Shown one piece after another: positions 8,058 to 18,269 of a DNA stretch of 64,000 bases; within the stretch, counting starts at the first letter, position 1, and each line of letters opens with the position of its first letter. The notes beneath the pieces are model-generated. The model saw only the letters and a list, made by a program, of their open reading frames with translations, did not search any database and had not been told where the DNA came from. A program made the position numbers and the translations under genes. The DNA comes from Pseudomonas fluorescens (GTDB taxonomy: Bacteria > Pseudomonadota > Gammaproteobacteria > Pseudomonadales > Pseudomonadaceae), in the NCBI RefSeq assembly GCF_000968015.1, contig NZ_LACH01000003.1:1-64000 (forward strand), read 5' to 3'.

Positions 8058-8282
8058 TCATTTCCTGTACGAACCATAAATCATCACAACTTCCTCTGGC
8101 GCAGCCTTCCAATGATTGTCCTCGTCGTAAGTACCATCCCACCATTCCTGATTTTTTCTCCGAAAAAGGATGCCAAACCTCACGTGCTCGACATCCTCGA
8201 ATCCGTTTTCGTAACCAGCAGTCACGACCCGAGTCTTTGGATCCTGCTTTGACAGCAAATAAATAAGCTCTTCGACGTTCAT
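8058..8282 (-). CDS. Small phage protein, MNVxxLIxLL type (paralogue)
   Basis: A 74-residue protein. The start at 8282 overlaps the end of the upstream gene as ATGA, which is why a longer upstream reading was not chosen. MNVEELIYLLSKQDPKTRV followed by AGYENGFEDV is the recurrent pattern of small phage proteins that count a loop of Gly-rich residues after a helix. Function unknown. Confidence 0.65.
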   Translation of the reverse strand: MNVEELIYLLSKQDPKTRVVTAGYENGFEDVEHVRFGILFRRKNQEWWDGTYDEDNHWKAAPEEVVMIYGSYRK

Positions 8283-8737
8283 ACGCGCATGCCTAGGAGT
8301 CTGAAAAATGACGAAAAGGCCTCTGGGGCATCGCTGTACTGCATGCTCCTGCCAGGGCCGACAAGCAGATAAACAGTGTTCCGCGTCACGAAAATGGACT
8401 TGTCGAAAAATGAAAGCATTTGACTCGTACGGACTGTTTTGTCGAACCGATTTTGAGTGTCTTTGAAAACGTTGAGTGCGCACACAACGAATGGTTTTAG
8501 GTCGTCGTAGCCGGGGGATGCTGCTTCTGGAGGGGTTTCTACGTGTACCAAGTACCAGTCACTAACAATAGTTGCCGGCTTGTTATAAATTTCCATGCTG
8601 TGAGCGAAAACAGACTCGGCATCCTCCAGCGACATGCCGCTGCCCTCGGCCAAAAAGCTTTTTTCGATCCAGCGGTTGCGTAGCGACGCAACTGATTTTT
8701 CGAACTCGGAAATCGGTGAGCTGCGATGGTCGGACAT
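8279..8737 (-). CDS. Hypothetical phage protein
   Basis: A 152-residue protein. The ATG at 8737 is chosen because AGAGG lies 7 bases upstream; an ATG at 8764 lacks one. It has no signal peptide and no recognised domain, with alternating helix and strand predicted by eye. It lies between the tail tip gene and two small genes, and overlaps the next by four bases, so it belongs to the late operon. Confidence 0.6.
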   Translation of the reverse strand: MSDHRSSPISEFEKSVASLRNRWIEKSFLAEGSGMSLEDAESVFAHSMEIYNKPATIVSDWYLVHVETPPEAASPGYDDLKPFVVCALNVFKDTQNRFDKTVRTSQMLSFFDKSIFVTRNTVYLLVGPGRSMQYSDAPEAFSSFFRLLGMRV

Positions 8738-8790
8738 ATGCAAGCCTCTTTCCATAAAAAACATATAATAGTAGATACTTATTAATATGG

Positions 8791-11160
8791 CTAGGCGACA
8801 GACAAGCGGGTAACGCTGACCTCCAGTGGCACACTATTGTTAAAGCCAACCTGCGTGGCCCGGATTTTGAACGTGAGCTGGTCGAAAAGCAGGCCAGAAT
8901 TGACGCCACGCTCCCCTGTAAACTCCCAGCTTTCCCCAGCAACACCGCTTTGTTGCCAAACCTGCCTGCCGCTGTGGAAGACGGTGATTTCGTAGGTTGA
9001 CGCTGAGGCTTGGGAAATGTCGTCGTCGTAAAAAATCACCTCCTGTCCTGACCCACCTCGGGCTCTCCAAGATAGGGTCGCTGCGCCGTTAATTTGGCCT
9101 CCGGCTGAGCCGTTTACGCGCAGTTGGCCTGGCGGAAATGGTTGGTCGTTTGATCCTTCGATGGTGTACGAAATTTCCTGGGCTTCGTCGATTGTTTGCC
9201 GGCGAGTTTGAGTTTGTACCAATGTTTTGATGTAAACCGTCGAGCCTGCGGAGAACTGACCATTTGTTATGCCGTGACCCTCGCTTACCGCCCAGATTTT
9301 TTGGCTCGGAGGGTGTGCTATCGGGGTCGTGCCGAAGAGCCCGCGCCTGATGTTGTTTAGCTGGCAGGTGGTGCTGGCTAGCTGAGTCACCGATTCGTAG
9401 CTTAGCCACTCGCCGTCGATGTACATTATTCCCAGCGCTTGGCGGTTTTCGCTGACGCTGTAGCTGTCGAGATCGTCGATATTTCCACGAATTATCGGGC
9501 CATCTGTCTCTGTCCAGGCTCCTGCCGGCATTGCTTCGACGAGTTCAAAAGCGGGGGTAAATGCAGCGTCGCCCTGCTCTGCCCAACCCTCGCCCGACTG
9601 CCTAGTGATTAGCTTGTATTGTTGTCCGGCGCTGGGCTGCCCGGCGAGGACGAGTAGTGACCTGGTGAGTCCTGCGGTGCTGGTGAAAATCGCCGGGGCT
9701 TCGACAATTTCTACCGCTTGTGGACTGACAGGATCGAACGTCGGCTTAACCCAGATTTTGTCTGACCCATCGCTGTAAACGGTATTAGTCACGCCGAAGA
9801 CGTCCTGGGTCAGGCTCAGCTTTATTGTGCTGTCCTCAAGCGACCCTAAGTCCACCCCCATTACTCTCATGACCATATTTTCCACTGCCAGCGGTGGCCA
9901 CGAAAGCAGGACGACATCGCACATTTCTGCATCGAACATCGACCGATTGCACTCAACAACACACGTTGCCAATGGAACTGAAAGCGGCCTCATTTCACGC
10001 TGAGCGATTTTTGCCGCCAGCGCAGCAGTTGAGACCGATGGGGTGTCGTAGCTAACGCCATCGCTGTCGCCTTTGTGGATCCTTAGGCCCAGGTTTTGAG
10101 CTGTGGCTGTGCGCTCAGTGAAGCCATCGGCGATCGACAGGTACTTAATTTTTACTTCGTTCACCGCTGTATCCAGGGATCCACGGTTGAAATTTGAAAG
10201 GGATTTGATGTTCGAAGCATCGACAACAGCCAGGGACGAAATGTCGTAATCCTCACGCACGATTTTGAGTTTTAGCTTGCCTGTGGCGGCGTCGGTCACC
10301 AGATTGCCGTTGATGATTTTCAGCAGGTCATCAACGATCGCCGAGGCTGTTTTCGACGAGTCAACGACACCAGACACGCCGTACCCTTCGCTGAAAAGAG
10401 TTTGGGCAACAGACTCAAAGGTGGCGATGTCGACAAGCGACTTTGAAATCGAAGCGCCGAATCGTTGGTCAGTCAGGAATTCATAAATCACGTACGCTGG
10501 GTTTGCGTCATCACCGATGATTTCCAGGGCCGCGTTGCCGGCAGGGGATTTTGGAAATCTGGAGCAAACAAAGCTGATTTTTGCGGGGGTTTCCGAATTG
10601 CCAATGTAGAATCCTTCGAGCACTGCATGGCACAGCGAACGCAGCGGCGAAACGATGTCAATGCCTACGACGCGCTGAAGGTAAGCATTTGCCGCCTGGG
10701 CAAGATCACCATTATAAAAACTGACAGTCCCACCAACCCCGCCATTTTTCTCTTCGCCACCAAACAGCTCTGGTTTGTTGATTTCAAACGAACCGTTTTT
10801 TATCGTGCCTTCCCACGCGACATCGTTATCAAACCAAACTTGTTTTAAAGTAACATCAGGGCCGTGACAAATCCCGAGCTGTACGCCCATGTAATATTTA
10901 TAGCCAACTGTTACTTTTTTTGAACTAAAACCGGTTTTGACTTTTTGTTTAATGGCATTGGTGCGCAAGTCCCCGTACCAGAGGACATTAGACCCACCGA
11001 GCTTTCGAGTGCCATATAAAACTTGAACAGGGCGCTCTGCTGCCGTCGGAAAACTGAAGTCTTCAATGCCTGCTGGCTTGGCATTCTCAGGGGACTTGGC
11101 CATACGCATGACAACAAGCATCATAATAAGCATGATAACGAAGTAAGCAGCAAGTACCAT
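8791..11160 (-). CDS. Phage tail tip / baseplate hub protein
   Basis: A 789-residue structural protein at the end of the tail module. The first 20 residues form a hydrophobic segment (LAAYFVIMLIMMLVVM), as in several tail tip proteins of siphoviruses that follow a BR0599-type protein. RPVQVLYGTRKLGG near residue 40 and later fibronectin-like repeats (about 480-780) fit a hub that joins the tail tube to fibres. Position after the tape measure and BR0599-like genes supports the call. The exact receptor role is not visible. Confidence 0.75.
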   Translation of the reverse strand: MVLAAYFVIMLIMMLVVMRMAKSPENAKPAGIEDFSFPTAAERPVQVLYGTRKLGGSNVLWYGDLRTNAIKQKVKTGFSSKKVTVGYKYYMGVQLGICHGPDVTLKQVWFDNDVAWEGTIKNGSFEINKPELFGGEEKNGGVGGTVSFYNGDLAQAANAYLQRVVGIDIVSPLRSLCHAVLEGFYIGNSETPAKISFVCSRFPKSPAGNAALEIIGDDANPAYVIYEFLTDQRFGASISKSLVDIATFESVAQTLFSEGYGVSGVVDSSKTASAIVDDLLKIINGNLVTDAATGKLKLKIVREDYDISSLAVVDASNIKSLSNFNRGSLDTAVNEVKIKYLSIADGFTERTATAQNLGLRIHKGDSDGVSYDTPSVSTAALAAKIAQREMRPLSVPLATCVVECNRSMFDAEMCDVVLLSWPPLAVENMVMRVMGVDLGSLEDSTIKLSLTQDVFGVTNTVYSDGSDKIWVKPTFDPVSPQAVEIVEAPAIFTSTAGLTRSLLVLAGQPSAGQQYKLITRQSGEGWAEQGDAAFTPAFELVEAMPAGAWTETDGPIIRGNIDDLDSYSVSENRQALGIMYIDGEWLSYESVTQLASTTCQLNNIRRGLFGTTPIAHPPSQKIWAVSEGHGITNGQFSAGSTVYIKTLVQTQTRRQTIDEAQEISYTIEGSNDQPFPPGQLRVNGSAGGQINGAATLSWRARGGSGQEVIFYDDDISQASASTYEITVFHSGRQVWQQSGVAGESWEFTGERGVNSGLLFDQLTFKIRATQVGFNNSVPLEVSVTRLSVA

Positions 11161-11177
11161 TTCTTTTATTCTTCTAA

Positions 11178-11978
11178 TTATACGAAAGGGTTTTCGTCGG
11201 GAATAGTCAGACAGCCATAAAAATTGTCAAAGTTCCCGAATGAGTGGCATGCCTGTGCTGAACGATTGCAGCCTTTTGCGAGTTTTACCTGATCGCCGGG
11301 GGAAAGGGAGTCGATTCCGGAAATTAGTTGGACATAGCCGGTACTGGTATCAATATCGGTAATCATCCTAAAATCTGTTTCGTCAAACGACAGTAGGCCA
11401 GCCAAATAGTATTCAGCGTCATGATTAAATCCAGAAAGATAAACAATTCTGCCGCCATCTTCGACACTAATTACTGCCTGCATTTCCTGGTAGTTTGTGA
11501 TATCAAGGCCGCACAAGTCATCATAAAGATGGTGATTGCACTGGGCTTGATATCCAAATCTAAGAACTTGGCGTCGCAGCAAGGCGCTGGATGGATTGCA
11601 CTGGACTGTTGCTACAGAGTTATTCCAGGTCACAGAACTAACTTCGCCGGCAAATACGTTAACGAATAGCTTGGGATTGTCCCGTTGCGAGCGGAACACC
11701 TTTAGTGTGACGTGTTTTGACGGCAGATGAGCCCGAAATAGCAGCGGGATAGCGGAGTCGCCGGGCATGTTGATCTCAAGTTTATTCTTATAGTCTTCTG
11801 ACGTTCGCTGAACCTTTGACCGTTTCAAAGCCAGTGGCTGATAGATGATGCCATCGGTGTGCAAGTGTTGCTTAGTTCCGGACGTGTAAGCGTAGTAAGC
11901 CGAACCAAACTCAAAAAAATAGAGTTCAACGGGTTTATTAAGTGATAGTGATCTCTCGATCGATTTCAGCGTCAGCAT
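11178..11978 (-). CDS. BR0599-family minor tail protein
   Basis: A 266-residue protein of the phage BR0599 / DUF2163 type. Its C-terminus holds the typical pattern GCNRSAQAC-x2-FGNFDNFYG followed by IPDENPF. With a Cys pair near residues 145-155 (QCNHHLYDDLC) it may bind a metal or iron-sulfur cluster, as proposed for lambda gpL. It would form part of the tail tip complex. It overlaps the preceding gene by 41 bases, indicating translational coupling. Confidence 0.85.
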   Translation of the reverse strand: MLTLKSIERSLSLNKPVELYFFEFGSAYYAYTSGTKQHLHTDGIIYQPLALKRSKVQRTSEDYKNKLEINMPGDSAIPLLFRAHLPSKHVTLKVFRSQRDNPKLFVNVFAGEVSSVTWNNSVATVQCNPSSALLRRQVLRFGYQAQCNHHLYDDLCGLDITNYQEMQAVISVEDGGRIVYLSGFNHDAEYYLAGLLSFDETDFRMITDIDTSTGYVQLISGIDSLSPGDQVKLAKGCNRSAQACHSFGNFDNFYGCLTIPDENPFV

Positions 11979-13620
11979 TCAGCAACTGCCTTATTATTTT
12001 TGTTATTGTGCTGTCAGCGGTGGTATCGAAGATGTAATTAAATTCATCTGATTCGAAACGACCCAGGAACAATGGCGCTATATATTCCACGTCTTTTATT
12101 GAAACATTTGAAACTGGCTCAGCCAAATCAATGACTTCAGTGTTGCCCAGGCCGTCGCTTGCACTTTCTACGTTTCGATATAGCGTGATTCCATTATACA
12201 ACTTAATTGCGATAGCCGGAGCAAACGACTTTGATTTCAAGAAGTTTTTGTAGTTGGCTTTTTTGACAACAATCTGGAGCGTCGCTGACTCAACATCATT
12301 GTTTAACTCCAGGCCTACGAGTGGGCTTTCTACATAAAACTCTCCCTGCCCTCCTCGTTCTAGCTCGGCAAAATCTTCAAATCGCATGCGGTCAAACTCA
12401 TTAAAGTATCTCCAGCCAAATTGAAAAAACTTAACCGCGCCTTGCTGACGATCATAGTTATAACGCCTGCCAATATTTGGATCTAACGTCTCCCGTAATT
12501 TTAGATAGCTGATGGAAACGTCCTGAGATCGATCCGGGCGAATATCCAGTACCCGCCTGTTGTTAAACTTTGTGAAGTCATCACACGCCATTGGCTTAAC
12601 GTACTCAACTTCATCAAAGTCGAATGTCGCCGTTGTCGTCTCTACATTCATACCTTGGACAACCGAATTAGTTTCCTCAGCTATCCAGGCCTGTTCTACC
12701 GGCACAAGTCGAGCCGCGTAAGAGAAGTTTTTCTTAGCCAAATGGTTAAACGAGACAACCTGTCCAGAAACCCCAGCAACCTCGAAAACCTCCCAAGTAT
12801 CTCCCTCAACAACAATCACTTTGCTTGCAAAACGAATGTAGTTGTTCATGGAGTCGACCGTAATCGATCCTTGGCCAGCGGTTAGCGGAGCGGAAATGGA
12901 TGACTGAAAAGGCCAGAGCGGTACCAGGTATTTCCCGGAGAAATTGCCCACCAGGTTTCCGAATAAGTACTGGTCAGCGTCGGACAACCCGTATTGGTAA
13001 GTGGCGGACATTCGAGGTTTGTCGCGCAGGGAAATACGTTGCTCAGTCCCGTCATAGCTCTCAATCACCTCGGTCAGATATGAGTGCTTTATCTCTGGCC
13101 GAACCGACCAGTCGATTCCAAAATTCAGGACAATGGCGCGGGTCGCCGTGAGGCTGAAATCATGTGAGCCGGCTGCGCCGAAATCGAACGATGCCCTGTA
13201 GCCAACGTCGCCCGTATTTTGGTTAAGAAAAACCTGATACTGCGCCGCTTCGAACGACAGTAGTAGCCCCGATTTCGCCCCGATCAAATCCACGCCATCG
13301 ACCCCGAATTGAGTCACCCCGGATAGAGAAATGGAAGATCGATACGAGTGCCAAATCGAAAATTCAAACGTTTCATCGGACGAGATCAACCCCGCATCGA
13401 TCACAGCTGGTGTCACGAAGACGTTGTCGAAAAAGACGTCGCCCCAGGTCACAGCATCATGCCCTGCCCAGCACCAATTTAGGTTGGAATATCCGCTGTA
13501 GGCATAAGCACCGCCCAAGCGTTTGTGAGCAAACACAAGTGCAGGCTGCAGATCGAACTCGTACCCGCAGTAAGTGCCCTGCCCGCTGATGAACTGAAAT
13601 CCAGGGGAGACTCTATGCAT
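11938..13620 (-). CDS. Large distal tail protein, family not recognised
   Basis: A 560-residue beta-rich protein. The ATG at 13620 follows GGTGGAAG and overlaps the previous stop; a longer reading would overlap that gene by 100 bases. Its place between tape measure and BR0599 genes is that of DUF2460-like distal tail proteins, but it is about twice as long. Codons near 12727-12747 contain a 21-base exact copy, in inverse orientation, of part of the palindromic element at 22637-22753, which is unexpected inside a gene. Confidence 0.65.
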   Translation of the reverse strand: MHRVSPGFQFISGQGTYCGYEFDLQPALVFAHKRLGGAYAYSGYSNLNWCWAGHDAVTWGDVFFDNVFVTPAVIDAGLISSDETFEFSIWHSYRSSISLSGVTQFGVDGVDLIGAKSGLLLSFEAAQYQVFLNQNTGDVGYRASFDFGAAGSHDFSLTATRAIVLNFGIDWSVRPEIKHSYLTEVIESYDGTEQRISLRDKPRMSATYQYGLSDADQYLFGNLVGNFSGKYLVPLWPFQSSISAPLTAGQGSITVDSMNNYIRFASKVIVVEGDTWEVFEVAGVSGQVVSFNHLAKKNFSYAARLVPVEQAWIAEETNSVVQGMNVETTTATFDFDEVEYVKPMACDDFTKFNNRRVLDIRPDRSQDVSISYLKLRETLDPNIGRRYNYDRQQGAVKFFQFGWRYFNEFDRMRFEDFAELERGGQGEFYVESPLVGLELNNDVESATLQIVVKKANYKNFLKSKSFAPAIAIKLYNGITLYRNVESASDGLGNTEVIDLAEPVSNVSIKDVEYIAPLFLGRFESDEFNYIFDTTADSTITKIIRQLLNADAEIDREITIT

Positions 13621-14563
13621 CGACTTCCACCCCAAAACCCAGGTTAAACAGCGGCTGGGTTGAGACTGCCGGCGTCTGTTTTCCGAAAAACGGGAAGATT
13701 TTGTACGTCCTGTTGCCGACAATGTATGTCTGCTCTGCTGTCATCAGATCGCAATTAATGAAATACAGATCGTCGAATTCCGCGAACGGACAGTAAGCGC
13801 CTTCGTGCTTTACAAATGTGTAGATCGGCATGAGCGCTGACAGGCCATTGAGACGATTTGAGCTGCGAGCTGAGCTGCCAATATCGCCTACGGTGGTCGT
13901 GCTGCTGGGGGAAAAATTTGGAACACGGATGGCGTTGTTGTAATTAAAACTGCTGCATATGCCCTGTCCGGGGTCGGCGGGGTATGCGAAACCGAGTACC
14001 CATCCTGCGAAATCTGACTTCGCAATTTTACAGGCAGTTGTCGCTGTGCTCGTGTCGAACGGGATGTTCCAGGTGCTCGAAAATGTTCCGCTCGCGCCAG
14101 TCAAAAACTGCCCGCCACTGCCGGGGTCTAGCGTGTCGTGCGCCCCGAAAATAATGTGGCTATATCGCTCGGTTTCGTACTCAGCAATCAGCAATACCTT
14201 GGTGTCAGTTGTGAACAAATGGAAAATTCCAGAGCTCCCAGTTTGGGCATACATACGCACAAACGGTGTCCCTGGCTGTTCGTTCCACTTTGCTGCAGCC
14301 GAAAAGCTATCGTTGGCACGTACGTCGATACCAGTCTTGCCAAAACCAGTGGCTTTGTAGTCAAGAGTTGGTGTGTAGTCGTCGAAATTCCGCAGGCTAA
14401 AAAACATGCCATTTTTCTGAATGTGCAGCCGTTTTCCGAAGGTAGTGTCTGCTGAATTGACGTAGGCATGGAGATCCACAGCCCAGCCTTCAACGACCAG
14501 CTTATCTTTCAGCAGCTGCAGGAGATTTTCGGACGATGAATAAGCGCCAGTTTGATATTTCAT
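13613..14563 (-). CDS. Virion structural protein, paralogue of the next gene
   Basis: A 316-residue protein starting at 14563, where its ATG overlaps the upstream TAA (TAATG). The N-terminus (LLQLLKDKLVVEGWAVDLH) and a general Gly/Tyr-rich beta content resemble the neighbouring 290-residue protein, so the two are probably ancient duplicates. Genes of this kind after the tape measure often encode tail components. Function is inferred from position only. Confidence 0.6.
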   Translation of the reverse strand: MKYQTGAYSSSENLLQLLKDKLVVEGWAVDLHAYVNSADTTFGKRLHIQKNGMFFSLRNFDDYTPTLDYKATGFGKTGIDVRANDSFSAAAKWNEQPGTPFVRMYAQTGSSGIFHLFTTDTKVLLIAEYETERYSHIIFGAHDTLDPGSGGQFLTGASGTFSSTWNIPFDTSTATTACKIAKSDFAGWVLGFAYPADPGQGICSSFNYNNAIRVPNFSPSSTTTVGDIGSSARSSNRLNGLSALMPIYTFVKHEGAYCPFAEFDDLYFINCDLMTAEQTYIVGNRTYKIFPFFGKQTPAVSTQPLFNLGFGVEVDA

Positions 14564-15435
14564 TAATTGAGCCTGAAAGCGTAGTACTGCGAGCCCCGGA
14601 ACACGTTCGGCACGAGTAAATATTGGATTGAATCGATCGTAATCACTGACTCTGCCGATGCGCCTACATTGCTGCACGCAAAGATCCCATCAAGGTACCC
14701 GAGCCACATGCCATCGTCGGGTGCCAGGCCAGCCGCTGGCGTCGACGAAACGATCATCGCGTTGTAAATAACGTGCTCGCCAGCTAGCGTTTTACCCAGA
14801 TTTGCCAGACCGCCGTCAAACGGCCAAACATAGGCCCGCTCATACAAATACGAAGGTTTGAAATCTAGCGAATCCCCGGAATCCGAACGAGACACTTCCT
14901 GCCACCCGCCACCTGGCAAACACACACGACCTGGCCGGCTCTGCCCGCCATAAAATGGGTACGCTGATGCCGAGGATGACGTAGAAGACCACAGCTCAGC
15001 GTCGCCAGATCCACCCACATAGCATGGAAATGGATATTGGTCGGTCGGAGCAAACGGCAAGATCAATCCGGCGTAAAAGCTGTGATACGTATTTGAAATC
15101 CGACACACCCCGGCAAGCCGCCTTTCCGACACAGACAACCACACCTGAAACGCCTGATTATGCAGAGGAATGCGGGGTAATTTGAGCCCGCCCACAGGCG
15201 TCGGCAGAGATCCAATTTGGTCGGCAATGGCACGAGCAGCGTCATACAACCGAAACGCCTGGAACTCGACATTTACGCCATCAATAAGCAGTGCCAGATA
15301 TCCCACGGCGGGAATCTTCAAAACCTTTTCGACTGCGGTATCCCGCACAAGAGTCCACCCCTCACCGACAGCCCTCGCGAGGAGTTTGCTCACAAAATCG
15401 TTTTGATCAGTTGCAGTAAAAGTGTAGAGAGCCAT
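14563..15435 (-). CDS. Virion structural protein, paralogue pair
   Basis: A 290-residue protein directly downstream of the tape measure gene. The N-terminal VSKLLARAVGEGWTLVRDT matches in pattern the start of the 316-residue neighbour. The start at 15435 follows AATAAGAAGACC, a leader type that recurs before late genes of this prophage. No catalytic motif is visible. A tail tube cap or distal tail role is likely from gene order. Confidence 0.6.
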   Translation of the reverse strand: MALYTFTATDQNDFVSKLLARAVGEGWTLVRDTAVEKVLKIPAVGYLALLIDGVNVEFQAFRLYDAARAIADQIGSLPTPVGGLKLPRIPLHNQAFQVWLSVSERRLAGVCRISNTYHSFYAGLILPFAPTDQYPFPCYVGGSGDAELWSSTSSSASAYPFYGGQSRPGRVCLPGGGWQEVSRSDSGDSLDFKPSYLYERAYVWPFDGGLANLGKTLAGEHVIYNAMIVSSTPAAGLAPDDGMWLGYLDGIFACSNVGASAESVITIDSIQYLLVPNVFRGSQYYAFRLN

Positions 15436-15464
15436 GGTCTTCTTATTATAGTTGGCTTTTATAT

Positions 15465-15473
15465 ATTATAGCA
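15465..15473 (-). promoter_or_regulatory. Extended -10 promoter candidate
   Basis: On the - strand TGCTATAAT is an extended -10 element about 30 bases before the start at 15435, overlapping the end of the tape measure gene. It is followed by ATATAAAAG, as in the element at 25036. No -35 box is evident. Confidence 0.4.
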
Positions 15474-15474
15474 T

Positions 15475-18255
15475 TTACATTAACTTGATTTCAGACTTGT
15501 TTGCACGGATGTGATTCATAATTACCCGCTCTCCGTCCGACCCTTCGAGCGCGCTGGCAATACTTGGCACATCAATAACGTTGTTAATCGTGACCCGCCC
15601 TGAGTCGCCACCTGAAGCTTTACCTTTACCAATGTTATTGCGGTGACGAGGATCCGAAGCGGTCAGCATTTCTTCGCCTCTTTCGGCAATTACTGGCACT
15701 TCATTTGCTTTCAACCCGACTATCCCCCCAGTGTGATATTTCATAGCACCGCCGAAGGCCCAGCCTGGTACATTTCTGCTTCGGCCCGAGCCACCAATTA
15801 ATCCACCGTCATGCTTCACCGCCGCGCCTGCCGCACTTGCCGCTGCCCCGCCAGGGATCATGTTAAGTACCGTTTGAATGGCCATCTGAATGAGCAATTT
15901 CGCAATCATTTTTGCGATGTCAGCGAGCACAGACTGAGCCATTTCACCAAACGCTTCCTTGGCCGATTTTGTACCGCTGATGAACTCTGAAAAAGCCCCC
16001 GCAAACCCTTCACCCAAGCTTCCATTCAGCTCTTCAACAAGAGATTGAATATTGAAGACCTCGCTCTTCGCGTCCGAGAGCGATTGCTTAGCCCTATTTT
16101 CGTCATCAGGATTGCCCGTAACTCCCGCAGCGGCCTCCCCCTTCGCCCCAAGTTCATCGACCTTGTTAAGGTAGTCGAATGGAGAAATCTGATGACGCTC
16201 AAGCTTCAGCTTTAGAGCTGCATACTGCCGGTCGATCTCGTCCAACTCAGCTTTTGCTTTCTTGGCCGCTACTAGCTCCTGGGCCGCTTTTGAATCACCG
16301 CCGAGCTGTTCGAGCACCCGCTTTGTATCAGCAAACTCCTTCTCAATTTCCTTCAAATCCGCTTGATAATTACTCCCCCGAATACGAAGCAAGTCGACAT
16401 CCAGCTGGTTCTGGATCGCCTTAATCTGAGCCTGGGAATCCGCCAGCGCCGTGGCCCGATCGGCCTTCAGAATGGCTTCCTGGTTTGCCAACGCGGAGCT
16501 AAGATTCAACTGCTCCTGCTTCTTCAGAGTGATCTGACTTTCAATGTCCTCTATCGATGCCAGCGCAGTACCACGATCCGAGTCGATCACTGCATTTCCC
16601 AAGACTTTTTGCTGAGCTCCGAGCTGGGCCTGCAGGACTTTGATGTCTTCCCCAATGGACTTTTTCCGCTGATCACTTATCTCAGCGTTTGCTTTCAAAT
16701 CGATCGCCAGTCTTTTGTCCGCGATTTCATTTGCTGACAAAGTCTGAGCTGCGGCTTGGGCATCCAGGGCTTTTTGTTCCAGCTCCCGGCGCGTGTCGAT
16801 CGACTCGATAGTTTTGTCGATCTCAAGCTTTGCCAGGTCAGCCGCTAGTTTTGCGCGGGTAGCGGCGATGGTGGCTGCTGTTTGGGAATTGACCAGGTTG
16901 TTCTTGGCATCACCGCCTTTGCTTACCGCCGACTTGTTGCGCTCAGTGTCTTCAGCGACCAGTTTTTTGTTGTTCTCCTGAATCTTGGCGCCATTTTCAA
17001 GCATTTTGCTGGTGACATCGGTAATCGCACCGGCAATACCACCGACGCCAGTAACCGTCGCTCTTACCGCTTGCCTGCCGAGTTCATCGAATGTTTTACT
17101 CGCAGCGTCCGTAGACTTAGCAACATCCTGCAGAAAAGAGGACGAGAAATTCAGGTCTACTGGTTTATTTAGATTTTTTACAGACTCTGCGAGGTATGCT
17201 TGAACTCCATTGAGAGACTCGGCCATTGAACTTGCGATTGAGCCAGGAATTTTATTCAGTAAACTTTGAATGCCTGGAACAAATATTTCTCCAACTAATT
17301 TCAACACATCAGCGAAGGCTCTGCTGTAAAAACTAACAAAACTGGATGCAAACTTTCCTAAGTATTTCAGGATCGTGTCGAAGCCCAGCGCTAATAATGT
17401 TACTGTGTCCGATGCGCCTTTTGATAGGCCGAAAAACACAGCAAAGAATGCATCGCCTACCCGACCAATGGCAGACAAAACGCCACCTGTGGCCGACACG
17501 AACGACCTGAAACTCTCTCTACCGGAATTAGCCATCCCCTCCGTTTCAGTTCTCACATCGGTAGTTCCTTGGAGGAACATTTCGATCAAGGCCTGGAATT
17601 CAGGAGCTGCAGTGGCAACAGACTGTTTGAAACCGGAACTAATAGAGGTACTTAGTTGACTAAAAGCGGAATTTAGTTGTTGAACATTTTTGGCATCCAG
17701 GCTATTTAATGTATAGCCCGCTTGCTTAGCCTGTTCCATCAGATTTTTAAATTCAGCGCTACCATTCTGCAATACCGGCAAAAGATTGCGAAGATTATCT
17801 GAGCCAATTTGATCCAAGAAAGTGAATTGCGCGGATGAGGACATCCCTTTCATCACATCGGAGATTTTTGTCAACTGCTCCAACGGATTCAACTTCATGA
17901 AATCCTTGGCGCTTACTTTCATAATCTGGAAGAAGTCTATTGCCCCGCCAGAGTTTATGGAGTTAAATTCTTCAATCTTTATCCGTACTTCTTCTAGCGC
18001 ATCAGTAAACTGTTCCGGGCCGACGTTGGCCCCCTTGAACGCGGCATACTGAGCAGCCGTTAAATCCTCAATACTTATATTGAGTTTGCGAGCTACCACA
18101 TCCAAATTTGAAAGTTCGGCAACCGTCTCTTTAATAGCGGTAGCTCCAGCGAATGCCGCCATCAGGCCCACAATTTTAGTCGCAGCGCCTTTAAGGACGT
18201 TCGAAGCTTCGTCACGCGCACGCAGGACGAGCTGGATAACGGTATTCTGTGGCAT
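15475..18255 (-). CDS. Tail tape measure protein
   Basis: A 926-residue protein that sets tail length and helps DNA pass into the cell. Long helical and coiled-coil stretches (about 440-720) are rich in Ala, Lys, Glu and Gln; hydrophobic segments occur at about 20-45 and 260-320. The C-terminus has GGLIGGSGRSRNVPGWAFGG and EVPVIAERGEEML, typical of tape measure proteins. It follows the tail chaperone gene with its frameshift extension, the standard siphovirus order. Confidence 0.92.
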   Translation of the reverse strand: MPQNTVIQLVLRARDEASNVLKGAATKIVGLMAAFAGATAIKETVAELSNLDVVARKLNISIEDLTAAQYAAFKGANVGPEQFTDALEEVRIKIEEFNSINSGGAIDFFQIMKVSAKDFMKLNPLEQLTKISDVMKGMSSSAQFTFLDQIGSDNLRNLLPVLQNGSAEFKNLMEQAKQAGYTLNSLDAKNVQQLNSAFSQLSTSISSGFKQSVATAAPEFQALIEMFLQGTTDVRTETEGMANSGRESFRSFVSATGGVLSAIGRVGDAFFAVFFGLSKGASDTVTLLALGFDTILKYLGKFASSFVSFYSRAFADVLKLVGEIFVPGIQSLLNKIPGSIASSMAESLNGVQAYLAESVKNLNKPVDLNFSSSFLQDVAKSTDAASKTFDELGRQAVRATVTGVGGIAGAITDVTSKMLENGAKIQENNKKLVAEDTERNKSAVSKGGDAKNNLVNSQTAATIAATRAKLAADLAKLEIDKTIESIDTRRELEQKALDAQAAAQTLSANEIADKRLAIDLKANAEISDQRKKSIGEDIKVLQAQLGAQQKVLGNAVIDSDRGTALASIEDIESQITLKKQEQLNLSSALANQEAILKADRATALADSQAQIKAIQNQLDVDLLRIRGSNYQADLKEIEKEFADTKRVLEQLGGDSKAAQELVAAKKAKAELDEIDRQYAALKLKLERHQISPFDYLNKVDELGAKGEAAAGVTGNPDDENRAKQSLSDAKSEVFNIQSLVEELNGSLGEGFAGAFSEFISGTKSAKEAFGEMAQSVLADIAKMIAKLLIQMAIQTVLNMIPGGAAASAAGAAVKHDGGLIGGSGRSRNVPGWAFGGAMKYHTGGIVGLKANEVPVIAERGEEMLTASDPRHRNNIGKGKASGGDSGRVTINNVIDVPSIASALEGSDGERVIMNHIRANKSEIKLM

Positions 18256-18269
18256 ATACGCCCTTCTTA

